DNA of 64,000 bases, from positions 3,528,768 through 3,592,767 of the forward strand of contig CAJINV010000009.1 in NCBI GenBank assembly GCA_905178155.1. The letters are read 5' to 3'. This stretch comes from Amoebophrya sp. A120. Its lineage: Eukaryota > Sar > Dinophyceae > Syndiniales > Amoebophryaceae. Each line of letters begins with the position of its first letter. The first letter of the stretch is position 1. The translations under genes were made by a program, and so were the position numbers. This document shows positions 1 through 12,000 of the stretch, in pieces. Below the pieces are notes generated by a model, which did no database searches, was not told where the DNA came from, and saw only the letters and a list, made by a program, of their open reading frames with translations.

Positions 1-217
1 CTGCTTTTCCATGACCCATGGGGTCTGGAATGCAGGACCTAGCATGACAGATTCTATGCGATGATCTCTCTCAAGCCTATCCTGCATGAGAAAGTCCCTC
101 CCGACTTGTTCAAAACTGGACGACTTTTGGTAATCATGCAACACAGATTTTTGCATGCTTCAGATTTAGCATGACAAGTTGCAATCTTTTCAGACCCAGA
201 CATTTTTACATTTTATA
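1..217. mobile_element. Introner, family A (right part only)
   Basis: The right end CAGACCCAGACATTTTTACA is followed by TTTTATA at 211-217, the family A terminus slightly altered. The left end is outside the window, so the TSD (218-222, aggtg) cannot be checked. Interrupts G1. Confidence 0.85.
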
Positions 218-222
218 AGGTG

Positions 223-2375
223 CTCAGATGAACCACCAGCAACTGATCGAGCAGTACGAGCAGGTAGACGCGCAGGTGATTGACTTGCTATTTTTCACGC
301 CCAACAACATCATTTCTTCCTCCCAGTTCTCGAGCAGTGGCGGGGGGAACAGCAATGCTGGGAGCAGCAGCTCCGAGGAAGACAGTGTGGCTCATCACCA
401 CGGGACGACCACAGCCACGAGGTGCCTGTTTCATCATCACCAGGGCAGTACGAGTAGCGGGCCGCTTCGGTATCAAATGCAAAAGTGTCTGGGTCTGGAA
501 GGCTGCAAGTTTGTCATGCACATTTTGAATGACTCTTGACGTCTGTGATGCATGCTCTAGCATCACAGATTTTGTGAGGGCTTCCTGATGCCTATACCGC
601 ATGATAAATGCCCTCTCGTCGTGGCAAAAACTGGACCTCTTTTGCTGTTCATGCAATACAGATTTTTCTAGTGTCCAAATGCAGCATCACAAGTTACATC
701 CTTCCAGACATCCAGGGATATTTGCAATCCATATTCGGGGAACCATGACGATTGAAGAAGTGAAATCCAATACGGGGATCGCGAGCTCCTTCGGAACCAG
801 CACTGGGGTATCAAATGTAAAAATGTCTGGGTCTGGAAGAGTCCGAACTTGTGATGCTACCTTTGGACTCTACATAAAATCTGTATTGCACGAACAGCAA
901 AAGAGGTATAATTTGTGCTACGCGGAGAGGGCATTTCTCATGCGGTATGAGCATCAGATTCAGAAAGCCCTCGCAAAATCTCTGATGCTAGGGCATGCAT
1001 CACAGACCTCCTGGGGCATGCAAAATATGCATGACAAACTCCTGCACTCTTCCAGACCCAGACACTTTTGCAATCCATAACGGGGTGGGATGAATAACAA
1101 TGGAGTTGGAACAAGTGCCTCCTCCACGCACGACAGCTCGGCAACCACTTCTGGGAACGAAGATCTTCACGAGAACAAAGAAGTGGACCACGATCAGCAT
1201 GAGCCGTCGCCAACGAGCAACACAAAAATTGCGGTCTACATGGGAGGCAATAGTACTACACAGAATATTACTACTGGCACCACCACTGTAACTACAGGAG
1301 CCACTGCGTCCTCCTCCCGAGGAGGGGTCGGCTCCTGTGCTGTCAACCCGAGTAGTACCAGCAAGCATTTGTTTCAAACCACGCACCAACAGCGTATCCG
1401 GCACCAATCCGCCATTGCCCTGATGCGGGCGGTTTCTGCGCTGCGCAAAGTGGACGAAATTCTGCAGAAGTCGACCATGTTTTGGTCTCATTTAGGCCTG
1501 ACCACGGGACAAGTGTCTCAAATGAAAGACACGCTCACGCTGTGGATCAAGTACGCCAGCAGCATATGAAATGCAAATATGGCTGGGTCTGGAAACTTGT
1601 GATGCTGGTTGGCGAATCAAGAGAACGCCAGAAATGACGGCTCAGCATGACAGGTTTTTGAGTCGCTTGGTGTTGCCTATTCTGCATGAGAAACTGGGTT
1701 TTCGCATGACACAAAAGTCGTGGCGCTTTTGGCTACCTGGCATGACAGAATTGACAGTCATGCTAGCAGAGCATGACAAACCCGGCATTTTTCCAGACCC
1801 AGACATATTTGCAATGCATACAGCAACGAAAAGCTCCGGAAACGACTGCACGAGCGGCTGGAACAGTATCGCATGTTCTGGCTCGATATCCTGTGCAAAG
1901 GTATCGTACTCGTATAGATGCAAGTCTTGCATTACAAATCTTGTTCCCAAGGCAAATCCGCATTACAAATTTTAGTTCTCATGCGGAGGAAATTTGTAAT
2001 GCATTTATACGAGTGCGATACTTTTGCAATTCATACTCGAGTTTGAGCGTTGCAGCGTGCTGTATTGCGACGAGCTGCGAAAGGGGAGCAACCGCATGTT
2101 CGCGTTCTTGCTACAGATGGAGACCAGGGTATGGAGAGAAAAAAGTTTGTCACAGTCACTAACTTGCAGGTTTTGCATTACAAATTTTCTCAGCATAAAA
2201 TTTCCTTGTATTGCAGAAACACTAGGGAAATCCGTAACGAAGTTTGGCTGTGATGCATTTTTACGCATGACAAACAATTTTGTATTGCAAGAATGCGCAT
2301 GAGTGATCGTGACGAACTTTTTTTCTTTGATACAGGGCGGACGCGCTAGACACGGTGAAAAACATGATGGGGTAG
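223..2375 (+). CDS. G1: unknown protein, 5' end outside window
   Basis: Exons inferred by removing introners: (223)-470, 739-808, 1085-1564, 1826-1886, 2041-2129, 2338-2375, with stop TAG at 2373-2375. The joined frame is open throughout. The first visible part has polyserine/glycine and His/Thr-rich stretches (about 300-460). The last 150 residues are charged and probably helical: around 1430-1560 the frame reads ALRKVDEILQKSTMFW then LTTGQVSQMKDTLTLWIKYA, continuing as KLRKRLHERLEQYRMFWLDI and ending DALDTVKNMMG. I do not recognise the family. Five complete introners and the right end of a sixth interrupt it. The gene must start left of the window because the first exon is preceded by an introner end at 217. 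The exon between 739 and 808 is only 70 nt. A cytosolic scaffold or coiled-coil role is possible but is a guess. Confidence 0.75.
471..733. mobile_element. Introner, family A
   Basis: Starts TATCAAATGCAAAAGTGTCT, ends TTTGCAATCCATA; exact TSD ttcgg at 466-470 and 734-738. Interrupts G1; removal gives ...GPLR|GTMT... in frame. Interior is the reverse orientation of the copy at 809. Confidence 0.95.
809..1079. mobile_element. Introner, family A
   Basis: TATCAAATG... to ...CAATCCATA. Flanks tgggg (804-808) and acggg (1080-1084) are an eroded TSD. Removing element plus 5 nt keeps the G1 frame. Interior is in the opposite orientation to the copy at 471. Confidence 0.9.
1565..1820. mobile_element. 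Introner, family A (variant interior)
   Basis: TATGAAATGCAAATATG... to ...GCAATGCATA; exact TSD cagca at 1560-1564 and 1821-1825. G1 continues YASS|NEKLRKR in frame. Interior resembles the copy at 36766. Confidence 0.95.
1887..2035. mobile_element. Introner, family B
   Basis: Starts TATCCTGTGCAAAGGTATCG, ends with GCGATACTTTTGCAATTCATA minus its first base; exact TSD ctcga at 1882-1886 and 2036-2040. In G1. Confidence 0.95.
2130..2332. mobile_element. Introner, family E
   Basis: Starts TATGGAGAGAAAAAAGTTTG, ends CGAACTTTTTTTCTTTGATA; exact TSD caggg at 2125-2129 and 2333-2337. In G1, last intron before the stop. An inverted relative lies at 50280. Confidence 0.95.
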
Positions 2376-2755
2376 CGGGAGGAAGAAGGAGGCATGTAGT
2401 TGCACCATCTGCGCAGCTGCAATTATATATAGTTATACGGTATAGGAGCGCTCTTGCTATCAGCGTTCTTCATATACTTGCGAGGTTGAGACACGCTCTT
2501 CTTCAGTATGTGAAGATACTTTTACTGCTACCCATCAAATTCAAAAATTGCAATGCATCTGCACCACCCGCCCATGTAGTAGCCCCGCGGTTTTTATTGG
2601 AACTCGCCCCCTGCTTCAGCTCACCCCGTAGCTCGTCATGATCATACCCACCAGGTTGTGGAAATAATACCGGAGTTCCTCGGCATCGGCATGTTGTAAA
2701 ATGAATGTAACAGAGAAATTTATAGACAGGGAGTAGGGAGGACCCTGGAGGACCA
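2376..2755. other. Downstream flank of G1, no gene seen
   Basis: Mixed-composition sequence after the G1 stop. Only short shadow frames; no promoter or RNA motif recognised. Confidence 0.5.
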
Positions 2756-2795
2756 GGGAGGACCAGGGAGGAGCGTTCGCGTCTATATAAAAAAA
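2756..2795 (+). repeat. Left arm of distant inverted repeat with TATA-like motif
   Basis: GGGAGGACCAGGGAGGAG at 2756-2773, 10 nt, then TATATAAAAAAA at 2784-2795. The same arrangement occurs inverted at 8236-8269. The arm is preceded by tandem 11-12 bp GGAGGACCAGG-like units. Confidence 0.7.
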
Positions 2796-2884
2796 GCATC
2801 GGGCATTTTTTCAAAATGTGTTCACCGATGGCATGGCGAACTTTCGGGCCAAGGCCCCTTCAGCTTTCTGATAGCCATACCAAT

Positions 2885-4290
2885 AACAACTGCGTGACGA
2901 AATTGAACAGCGACGCAGTAAATTGTTGAAGTAGCCACTTCAACAGTTTGCGTTGTTGTTCAGTTTACAACTTGCCATGCAGTTGTTATGGAAGTGGCTA
3001 CTTCAATTCGCACAGGCAAACTGTTGAAGTTGCCATTTCAAAAACTTGCGTTGTGCAAATTTTTGAAGTAGTCACTTCAACAATTTGCGTTCTTGTTGTT
3101 GTTCGGCTTGGGTTTGCAACGTGTCACGCAGCTTGTGTTGAAGTGGCTACTTCAACTTCGCGGAGAGTTGAGGTAGCCATTTGAATAGCAAGCGCATGAC
3201 AAATTGCCACAATAGTGACAATTTATTGAAATTGAACAAAAATTGCGAAAGTGGCCACTTCAACAATTCGGGTTCTGCGAATTGTTGAAGTGGCCATGAT
3301 TTCAAAAATTCGGGCTGTGCAAAGTGTTGAAATGGCCATTTCAACAAAACCCTAAATTGCAATTGTTGAAATGGCCATTTCAACATTTTGCACGACCCGA
3401 ATTATTTCAACAATTCGCAGAACCCGAATTGTTGAAGTGGCCATTTCAACATTTTGCACGACCCGAATTATTTCAACAATTCGCAGAACCCGAATTGTTG
3501 AAATGGCCATTTCAACACTTTGCACAACCCGAATTGTTGAAGTGGCCATTTCAACAATTCGCAGAACCCGAATTGTTGAAATGGCCACTTCAACACTTTG
3601 CGCAACCCGAATTGTTGAAGTGGCCATTTCAACAATTCGCAGAACCCGAATTGTTGAAGTGGCCATTTCAACAATTCGCAGAACCCGAATTGGTGAAATG
3701 GCCACTTCAACACTTTGCACAACCCAAATTGTTGAAGTGGCCACTTCAACAATTTGGGTTGTGCAAATTGTTGAAATGGCTACTTCAACAATTTGCGTTG
3801 TGCAAATTGTTGAAATAATTGCGCAAAATGTTGAAGTGGCCACTTCAGCAATTCGGGTTTTGTTGAAATGGCCACTTCAACATTTTGCACAACCCGAATT
3901 GCTGAAGTGGCCACTTCAACAATTCGCAGAACCCGAATTGTTGAAGTGGCCACTTTCACAATTTTTGTTCGCACACGACGCAAATTGTCGACATAGCCAC
4001 TTCAACAATTGGCGTCGTTGTCCAGCTTCAGTTTGCAACGTGTCACGCAGCTGCTCACGACACTCTGGTGGAGAGTTGAAGTGGCCACTTCATCAAAAGC
4101 TGCATGACAAGTTGCAAACTGAACAACGACACAGATACTTCTTGCTGCAGTGGCTATAATTTGAACGCGTTTGCGTTGTTGTTCAATTTCAACAACTGCC
4201 ACTACTGTGGCAATTTGTCATGCAGTTGTTGATCGAAGTGGCTACTTTTTCAACTTTCTTCCGATGGAGGACAGTTTGAGTAGCCACTTC
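2885..4290. repeat. Palindromic minisatellite
   Basis: Dozens of imperfect units built on the palindrome TTGAAGTGGCCACTTCAA, most regular from 3240 to 3960 with a unit of roughly 40 bp that includes CAATTCGCAGAACCCGAA. Either strand reads through as repeats of LLKWPFQQFAEPE, an artefact of the array. Flanking parts (2885-3200, 3960-4290) are more diverged. Confidence 0.9.
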
Positions 4291-4569
4291 AATAGTTTGC
4301 CCTTCATTTCTGCGCTACAGCTTGCCAATCATGATGGCAATTTGTAACGCAGAAACGAAGGACAGGAGAAAGCTCTTCGCGTTTCTTTTGTCCTTCATTT
4401 CTGCATTTGTAACGCAGAAACGAAGGAGAATGAAGCTACTGAGAGTTGAGAAAGCCACGGCAACAGCTTCGCACTTCCTTGGCCCCTCAGCCTCATTTGT
4501 GCGCTACAGCTTGCCAGCCGTTGACTTTGGCAAGCTGCCACGCAGGCGAGCGCCATAGCCATAAAACTC
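4291..4569. repeat. Diverged repeat tail with duplicated 25-bp segment
   Basis: ATTTGTAACGCAGAAACGAA occurs at about 4339 and 4406 (the second preceded by CATTTCTGC), and GCGCTACAGCTTGCCA at about 4311 and 4501. No gene seen. Confidence 0.6.
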
Positions 4570-7500
4570 AGGCGCCAAAAGTCGCGCCGCCGTGCAGTTT
4601 TCGCCGGGAGTTGGGTCCGAGGGAGGAAGGCTGGACTTCGCTCCCGGGAGCTGAATCCAGACGCGCTCTCTGTTCGTAGAGCATGGCGCAGAGCAAGGGG
4701 CGCACAAGTGGCGACCCCTGTTAGGTAGCGCAAGTTCCCCACCCACTTTCCAAAAAGTTTCCAAAGCCCCAAGCTCTTGGCGTGTCTGTTGCCCGCCAGC
4801 CGGGGCGCCGTTTGTGCGTGCCGTGTCCTCGGCTGCCCAGCTCGCGTCGCGTTTGGCATTGGGAAGACACTCCGGCGTGGCGCGCCGCCGGGCCCAATTT
4901 TATTTGGAGCCGCCTGGCACTAAGTACAAACACCGAAAGGGCTGCCCTTCGTGGGTCTTGCGCTTTTCGCCATGCCCAGGGGCGCCCGCTCCCTTTGTTG
5001 TGTCGGTGGCCCTTTTGGGGTCACCAGCGCCCCGCGCGCGCGATGTTGGCAGAGCAGCGCGGGGCGGGGGCGTTGTGGCAAGGCGGGGCCCCGCGCGGTT
5101 TTTGCAGGCCAGCCTTCGGGAGGTCCGTCCCGCGAGTGAGGTCGCCCGCGACCGGGCAAAATGGCAGGCCGGCGGGGAGGCGACTTGGCCCAGGAGCCAG
5201 GATGGCAGCGGGCGCACGCAAATACCTCCCGCTGACCTTGCCGCGGCGCCAGTGGGTGCGTCCGTTGGTGCTGTAGGGTATTGCGGCTCTTTGGCGATCG
5301 CGGGCGAAGCAACTCGGGGGCGGGGGCTAAGGCCCCCCCTGCGCTAGCTTTTGACTGGGCCCGGGCTTTGGCCCCTGCGCCACCCCGGGTGGGCCGCGCC
5401 GCCCTTTGGGTGGGTCGTTAGAAGTTGCCCGGGCCAGGCCCCCCCGCCGGTTTTTTGTTGCAGAGTGAAAGAACAGCCGCGCGCCGGGGGCCCGGCGCCC
5501 GCTGGCTTTTGCGCGCGAAGCCCGGAGGCTTCTTGCGGCCGGCCGCAAGCGGCAAGCGTCTCTCTGGCCTCCGCGGCCTTGTGCGCAGCGCCCGGCCCAA
5601 CCCGAGCGACCGCCCGCGGTCGCCCCAAGGCCCCGGCGGCTATTTCATTCGGGCGGGCTAGGGGGGCTGGTGGTGTTCCATTCCCGCCCCGGCATAGGCG
5701 CGGGCTTCTTTTGTAGCTATGCTCGCTGGGGATGGGGTCCGGAATGGCTCCGGGCGGCTTTGGCCCGCCGCGGCCCAGCGCAGTGAGTGCTTCCGAAAGA
5801 AAGTATTTCAAGGGGGCGCCGGGTGTTTTCTGCGTTGGCTTTCATTCTATTGGCTTTGGAAAATTTTGGGAAGGCTTCGGGGAGATATTCGGGAGGCCCC
5901 TGCCGTGCTCTTTCAAGTTTTTCCAGAAAAAAGAAGAGCTTACAGCTTGGACGGCCGTTAGAAAAGAGGCGGGCGATTTTATAGTGATTTTAGAGGAAGG
6001 GGGCGCGTTAGGTTTTTAATTTTCCGAGTTCGCCGATGCGTGCCTGCTCTAGGCGTGTGGTGAGTATTTGCCTAAGTAGGCTTAATTCGAGGCGGGCGCT
6101 GCATTGTGTTGGCGATGTTTTTCGGGTGGATTTTGAAAAAAAAAAAACGTCGCAAAAACATCGCGAGTAACACCAGAAGAGCATGCTCTCAGCACCACTG
6201 TGCTTTTCTTTGTTCGCTGGTGAATTTGCTTCGTCGTTTTTGTGCGTGGATGTTGCAAAAGGCCAGCCAAAAAAAAACACAGAGCGCCATCGGAAATAAT
6301 TTTAAACCGCACGCTACGGCGTCATCATGAAAAAGCAGTTGCTTTGCGGCTCAAAAAAGTTGTTCAAAAGTTGCTGGTGACTTTACAACAAAAAAAGATG
6401 CTTTGGCTCTCAATTTTGGAGCCAAAATATCGACCATAGCGTGCAGTTTGCCGGCACGCAACCCGTAAAGTCACCATAAAGTCACCCTAAAGTCACCGCT
6501 AAAATCACCAACATCCGGACGGAAAAAAATCCAAACCCAACCCGCATTGGAAATTGCCGATTTGGCCTGGTAGAATTCGCATCGAAAAAGTGCCAATCCC
6601 GGTGGTAGTAGGGACATCGGCAAGGCTTAGCGACGTCAGTTTTGGTCTCGTGTGTCGAAAAAAGCAGCGCAAAAATTGAGAGCGCTCGCCGCATTAGAAA
6701 TTGCGCATTTTGCCTTCTGAATTTTTGAAAATTTTGCCTGGAATGCCGATGGTATGGTGCTCGTATCTTGGCCCTCCTTTGTCTCCTCTTGTTGGTATCT
6801 TCTCCTTTGCTCTCAGGGACAAAAATAAAGAAATCTTCTGAAGGCAATGAGGCGTCTTTTTTTCGGCGCCATGCTTGAGAGTATAGCCCTAAAATCACTG
6901 AAAAATCACCCATCAAAATTCTAACGGGTGCCCAAGCTCTAAAGAAGAACGGGGGGGCCCGCCTTGCGGCCTCCGCGTTGGTGCGTCTGCCCGGGCCCGC
7001 CGCACGGGAGGCACGCCCGCATATTGGAGGCGTTGTCCCGCCCCGGGGAAAGGGTGCGCCGCAGAGCGCGGCCAGGGAGGCGGGCCAGTCTGCCCTTTGC
7101 CGTCCGAGCCCGCCCCGGCGGCTTTCGCTTCTGCCCTGCCCTCCGCGCCGCCCCATGGCAGTCTTTTGGCCGGCCTTGTGCTTCGGCGCAGCCAGGCGGC
7201 CTGTTGGCCCGCCTCCGTCCGCCCCGGCGCGCGCCCGTCCATTTCGCCGGGGGCCCCGGGCCTTCGCTCCTTGTATTGCCCGGCCCGTGCGTGTGTCCCA
7301 CGCACTCGGCGTGCGGGTGTACCGCCCGCGCCCTAGCCAGAAACTGCCTGCGTGGCGCGACCCGCCCGCGCGGGCGGGCACGAAAAAGGGGCCGGCCCCA
7401 GGACAGGCGTGCGTGGGCGAAGGGGCCCGCAGGAAGGGTGGCGCCACTTATTTTGCCCACTGGACTGACTGACTTCGCCCGGTCGGTCGCAATGGCGGTG

Positions 7501-7850
7501 GGCACGCACCCACGCAGGCAAACCAGCTCGGCGGCCGAACTGCCGGCGAGGGCCCGAGGAAGGATGGAGCAGAGAAGCTGCATGCCGCCGCCCTAATGAG
7601 GAGACTGGCAAAAAGAGCAGGGGTGGGGCCCGCCAAAAGTTGGGCGGCAGTGGGCCTCGGCCCGGGCATCCACCCCATGTGCGCGCCCATGCTATGGGCA
7701 CCGTTGTGACAGCCGGGCGGGCCGTGCCCGGCCTGCCGCGCGCGGCTTTCTCTGGGCCCTCTCGCGTAGTTCGGGTCCAGAGGGGCCGTGGGTCTTGGTC
7801 TTGCTTTTCCTTTATCGGTCGCCGCGCCGCCGTGTCCTGCAGAACATTAC
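4570..7850. other. GC-rich island without a recognisable gene
   Basis: Two very GC-rich blocks (about 4570-5780 and 6940-7850) enclose a more AT-rich middle (5790-6930). Long open frames on both strands are Arg/Pro/Gly/Ala-rich and overlap in all frames, as expected from GC bias, and no domain is visible. At 6466-6510 there are four short AAAGTCACC/AAAATCACC units. Origin unknown; rRNA was considered and not recognised. Confidence 0.6.
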
Positions 7851-9080
7851 TCAATAGGCATAGCCATTATTTAGTCATGACGGCGTGGCACGGGAGTAAA
7901 GACCTTGGAATTAATGCGGGCAGGGTGCCTAACCCGCGGGGGAGAAAACAGTCCAAAGCCCGGGGCGGTTGGATGTGGATCAGGGGCAAATTTTGTGTAT
8001 GTGCTGGATATTTATTGTTGAAATACTTTTGAAAAGCTTTGCGCGGTCCGTTTGTAGGGTAGCTTTGCCTTTGCCATCGCGTCGCCTTATAGCTTTGTCT
8101 TTTGTCGCCGCATTCCCGACATCGCACTACCATGGGGATTGAGTATATTCCGCATGGAAAACTCGCGCAAATTGTTAAAGAGCACCATACCGCCGCGATT
8201 GGGGTTTTTATGATTTTTCGGTTTTCGGTTTTGGGTTTTATATAGCAAAATCTCCTCCCTGGTCCTCCCTACCCTGGGACCCGGGATTCTATAAACTCTT
8301 CTGATGTAAACTTCTACCCAAATCGAAATAATAATAAATGATGGTGATCGCCCGTAGAAATATCATACCCCACGACTGGAAGTAGCTACGTACCTACCCT
8401 TTAAGAATTCTCTTCCGTAGTTAAAACAAGTGACGGAGCGGCCATCTGCACTTGATCCCTCCACGGCTTCGTCCCCAAAAACCTTTTTTTCCGTGCACAG
8501 TCTTTGGATCTGTGTGTAACGCAATCTGAGCAGTCGAACATGTTGGCTAGATAAAAAAGCCGCAGAGAAAAAACATCGATATCGAAACCTCCTCGACAAA
8601 AACGAGGAAGCGGCACGAGACTGCTTCTAATGTGTTCCTCGAGAGGGAATAAATGTAATAAAGGAGGCTTCACTTCTTGTTTATCCTCGGAATATGATGA
8701 AGAATCTTTATATTTGTTCATCCCGATCCCATGAAAAGATAAAGAAAGGTTCGCTGGAGGCAGCTCGCCAACGTACTTAGTAGTTGTACTCTTTCGTACT
8801 ATTGATGATCCGGTGAAGTAAATAAAAGAACGCTGAGCTTGGTTCTTCCACTCCTTTCTACTCATCTCAACATCTTTTGACGTACCTTTTCTTTGCCCAA
8901 GAATATAATTTCCGTTGTGTTTGTGATGGTGGAAATGAAATAGAAAAGCTGGCCGCCCGCGCCCTGTGACTCGACTGTGTGTGTGTTGGTGTCCCTGCTT
9001 GCCCGCTGTAGCTCCGGCAAACCAAATCGTTGAAAACTTGTCGAGATCTCGAACGCCAGCGAATCTGATAAGACCAGAAG
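7851..9080. other. Upstream region of G2, no gene seen
   Basis: Returns to mixed composition. A 233-codon frame on the minus strand (8401-9102) overlaps the G2 start and has no domain or composition support. Confidence 0.5.
8236..8269 (-). repeat. Right arm of distant inverted repeat with TATA-like motif
   Basis: TTTTATATA at 8236-8244, 7 nt, then CTCCTCCCTGGTCCTCCC at 8252-8269; inverted match of 2756-2795, about 5.5 kb away. Confidence 0.7.
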
Positions 9081-12000
9081 ATGTCATCTCCGCCCACAGC
9101 ACGAAGTATGACCCGTTCGCTTTCCATTTCGTTGCCGTTAGTGCTCTACTCTAGTTCTTGTGCAACCACGACGACCGGCAAGACGCTGAGGAGCCAGAAC
9201 TCCTTCCTTCTGGCAAAACTGTCCCCGGAACGGGTCTCGGAGCTCTTATCGGAAACGCAGCAAGAATGGATTTCCTTCGCGGTAGATCAGGATGTGAAGA
9301 AGGAGGGAACCGAACTAGCCAAATCGAAGATGGTCACTTCCTGCACCGATTTGGTAACGGACCTAGTGATATGCGTTGCAAATATGTCTGGGTCTGGATG
9401 GATTCGAAGTTGTGATGCGAGTTCTACATCATGACAAAATCTGTCATGCTGCATGGTCAGCAAAATACGAAGGCCCCATTTCGTCCTGTTACAGAAAGGG
9501 AGCATCTGTCATGCGGATTAGGCAATGGAATAGTACCTGCTCGGAACGAATCTGTGATGCTAGGGCTTGCATGCCAGACGATCCGGGCTAGGCAAAAACT
9601 GCATCACAAATCCCTGCAGTCTTCCAGACCCAGACACATTTGCATTTGATAAGTGACCGCATCGGAAGGCGACAAGGACCGTCTCCAGGATTATTTCCAT
9701 ATCAAATGCAAATTATGTCTGTGTAGTCTGGAAGGTGGCAAGAACTTGTGATGCGGATTCTGGAAGAGGCAAAACTTTGTATTGCAGGAGCGCCAAAACC
9801 AAAAGATGCCCACTTCTTGCTACGCACATAGCGAATTTCTCATGCGGGACAGGCAGCACCAGGCCTGCGCAAAACCTGTAAAATGCTTTTGCGTGCATTG
9901 GATACCATATGCGTGATCCAAAAGATGCATGACGAACACCTGCATTTTCTCAGACAAATTTGCATTTGATATTCCAAGAGGTCTGCCAAAATGACGGAAG
10001 CGATTCAATGTGCGGACGGTTCACGACTGGCGTGATGAGTATCTATAGAATGACTCATCTTGATGTTCTGAGGACTTCGACTTTGTCATGCATAGTTGAC
10101 GCTCTAACCGACCAACGCTAAGACAAGTAGGACTGAAGAACGAGGCATGAAACAATCAATCACTGACTCACCCCAGGTGTTCTCTCGGATGACATGGAGC
10201 TGAACCGCGAAAATGAGCGTGGATTCAATGTATGAATTGCAAAAGTATCGTACTTCTCGTAATATAAATTGTGCATTACAAATTTCCTCAGCATGAGAAA
10301 TAAAATTTGCAATCCGGATTTACCTTACGAAAAAGACTTGTGATGCATGACTGCAGTCTGTTACTACGAGGGCGATACTTTTGCAGTTCATACAATGGAT
10401 TTTGCACCAACTTTTGGTCGACCGACATTCTACAGACGGCGGAAAAGCAGATCCACGCCAATATGGGAACGCCAAACGTTATTTAGATGGACTGCTGCTG
10501 GTTACATGAAGATTTGTCTTTGTCTACTTCATGCAGGAGAAGCAGATGAGCTGCTGTCACAGTCTGTACGGTCAACAAGCTGTTTCGCATGACAAGTTTG
10601 CCAAGAAGCGCTGAACAGCATTGAAATCCGTTGCTCCAATGTTGTAAATGCAAAACGCACAAAAAGTGCTCTCCACTTATGCAGCTATTCTTGTATCACA
10701 GAAGTATGTAACACCAGAACTGCTCGTCCATCCGCCAATTGGCAACGCCATAGCCAAGGAGGCCGCGGAGCTGGAGGCCAAAAAGCAGATGCAGCAGTAT
10801 GACCTGCTCAAATCGGTTATCATCTCAAATCGGTTGCCATAGAATTTGGAAGTTGTCTTGCATAATGAGCTTGACACACTCGCAGACTATTTCACTTTCT
10901 GCAACACTAATTTCGGCAGACTGTAGTGCGGTTTGGGACTCCCACTCCGGAACTTGTCACGCGCAGTCCTATGAGACTTGGCTGGATCATGCACTTCTTG
11001 CATCACAGATCTCCAAACTCTATGGTAACCGATTTGAGATTGTAACCGATTTGAGCAGGTCATAAGCAGGAGAAGCTCGAAGCGGAGCGGAAAGCTATCA
11101 AATGCAAAAGTGTCTGGGTCTGGAAGATTTCTAGATTTGTCATGCATATTGTCCATGAGCCATGATGTCTGTGATGCATGCCGTAGCATCACAGATTTTT
11201 ACAGGGCTTTGCGATACCTCTACCGCATGAGAAATGCCCTCTCCGCGTAGAACAAACCCGGCCCCTCTTGGTCTTGCTGGTCATGCAATGCAAATTTTTT
11301 TGGAATCCACAGACAGCATCACAAGTTGTGACCTTCCAGACCCAGACATTTTTGCAGTTAATAAAAGCAGCGGCTGCGCAAGAGCACGAGAAGGAGGCAC
11401 AGCACCAACAAGCGGTCGAAAAGGAACGGAAACGACAGCACGAGGAAGCCGCGGAAGCGGTGGAACAAAAGCGAAAAGAACAGGCGGACCAGCTTGCCGC
11501 GAAGGTGGAGAAAGAACACAACGCTGAGGCGCAAAAAAAGGCTGCTGCTGCCGCGGAAAATAAAGAGAAGGAAGAAGTCCAGCGGAAGATGGCCGCCGAG
11601 CAGAAGGTCCTCGCGAAGACGATGATGATGAAAAAAAAGGCTACGCCCGCCTCGGCGTCCTCCGGTGCTCGCAAGAAAGCAAGTCAAACCAGCCACGCCA
11701 ACCGCATGGCTTCGACCGCTTCGAAGCACGAGCAGCAAGAGGTGATGAAAAGGCCGGCGCACGCGGAAAAGGTGAAGACGGTACTGATTTTTCTGTGTGA
11801 AGACTGACATAGAGCAAGAGCAATTGAAGTACTAGGGGATGAGTAATTATATCATTTTTCTCATACACATACTGGTACTGCTGCTCGTAGATGGAACAAG
11901 AAGAGGTGGAAGGTGATTTTTTTGTACGTGAACAATGTTGTAGCCTCGGCCTAAAGAAAGTTTTATTTCCTTGTCTTGGACGAACAAGGGCTCCACCTGT

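Noticed and set aside
3324-4159. Long open frames of repeated LLKWPFQQFAEPE-type peptides
   Set aside because: They are the translation of the palindromic satellite and occur on both strands.
4570-7850. Ribosomal RNA genes in the GC-rich island
   Set aside because: No stretch matching conserved rRNA cores was recognised by eye.
6482-7854. Long minus-strand open frames (321, 214 and 173 codons) in the GC-rich island
   Set aside because: They overlap each other and plus-strand frames, are Arg/Gly/Pro/Ala-rich as GC bias predicts, and show no domain.
8401-9102. 233-codon minus-strand frame upstream of G2
   Set aside because: Overlaps the G2 start, no domain, no splice context; probably chance.
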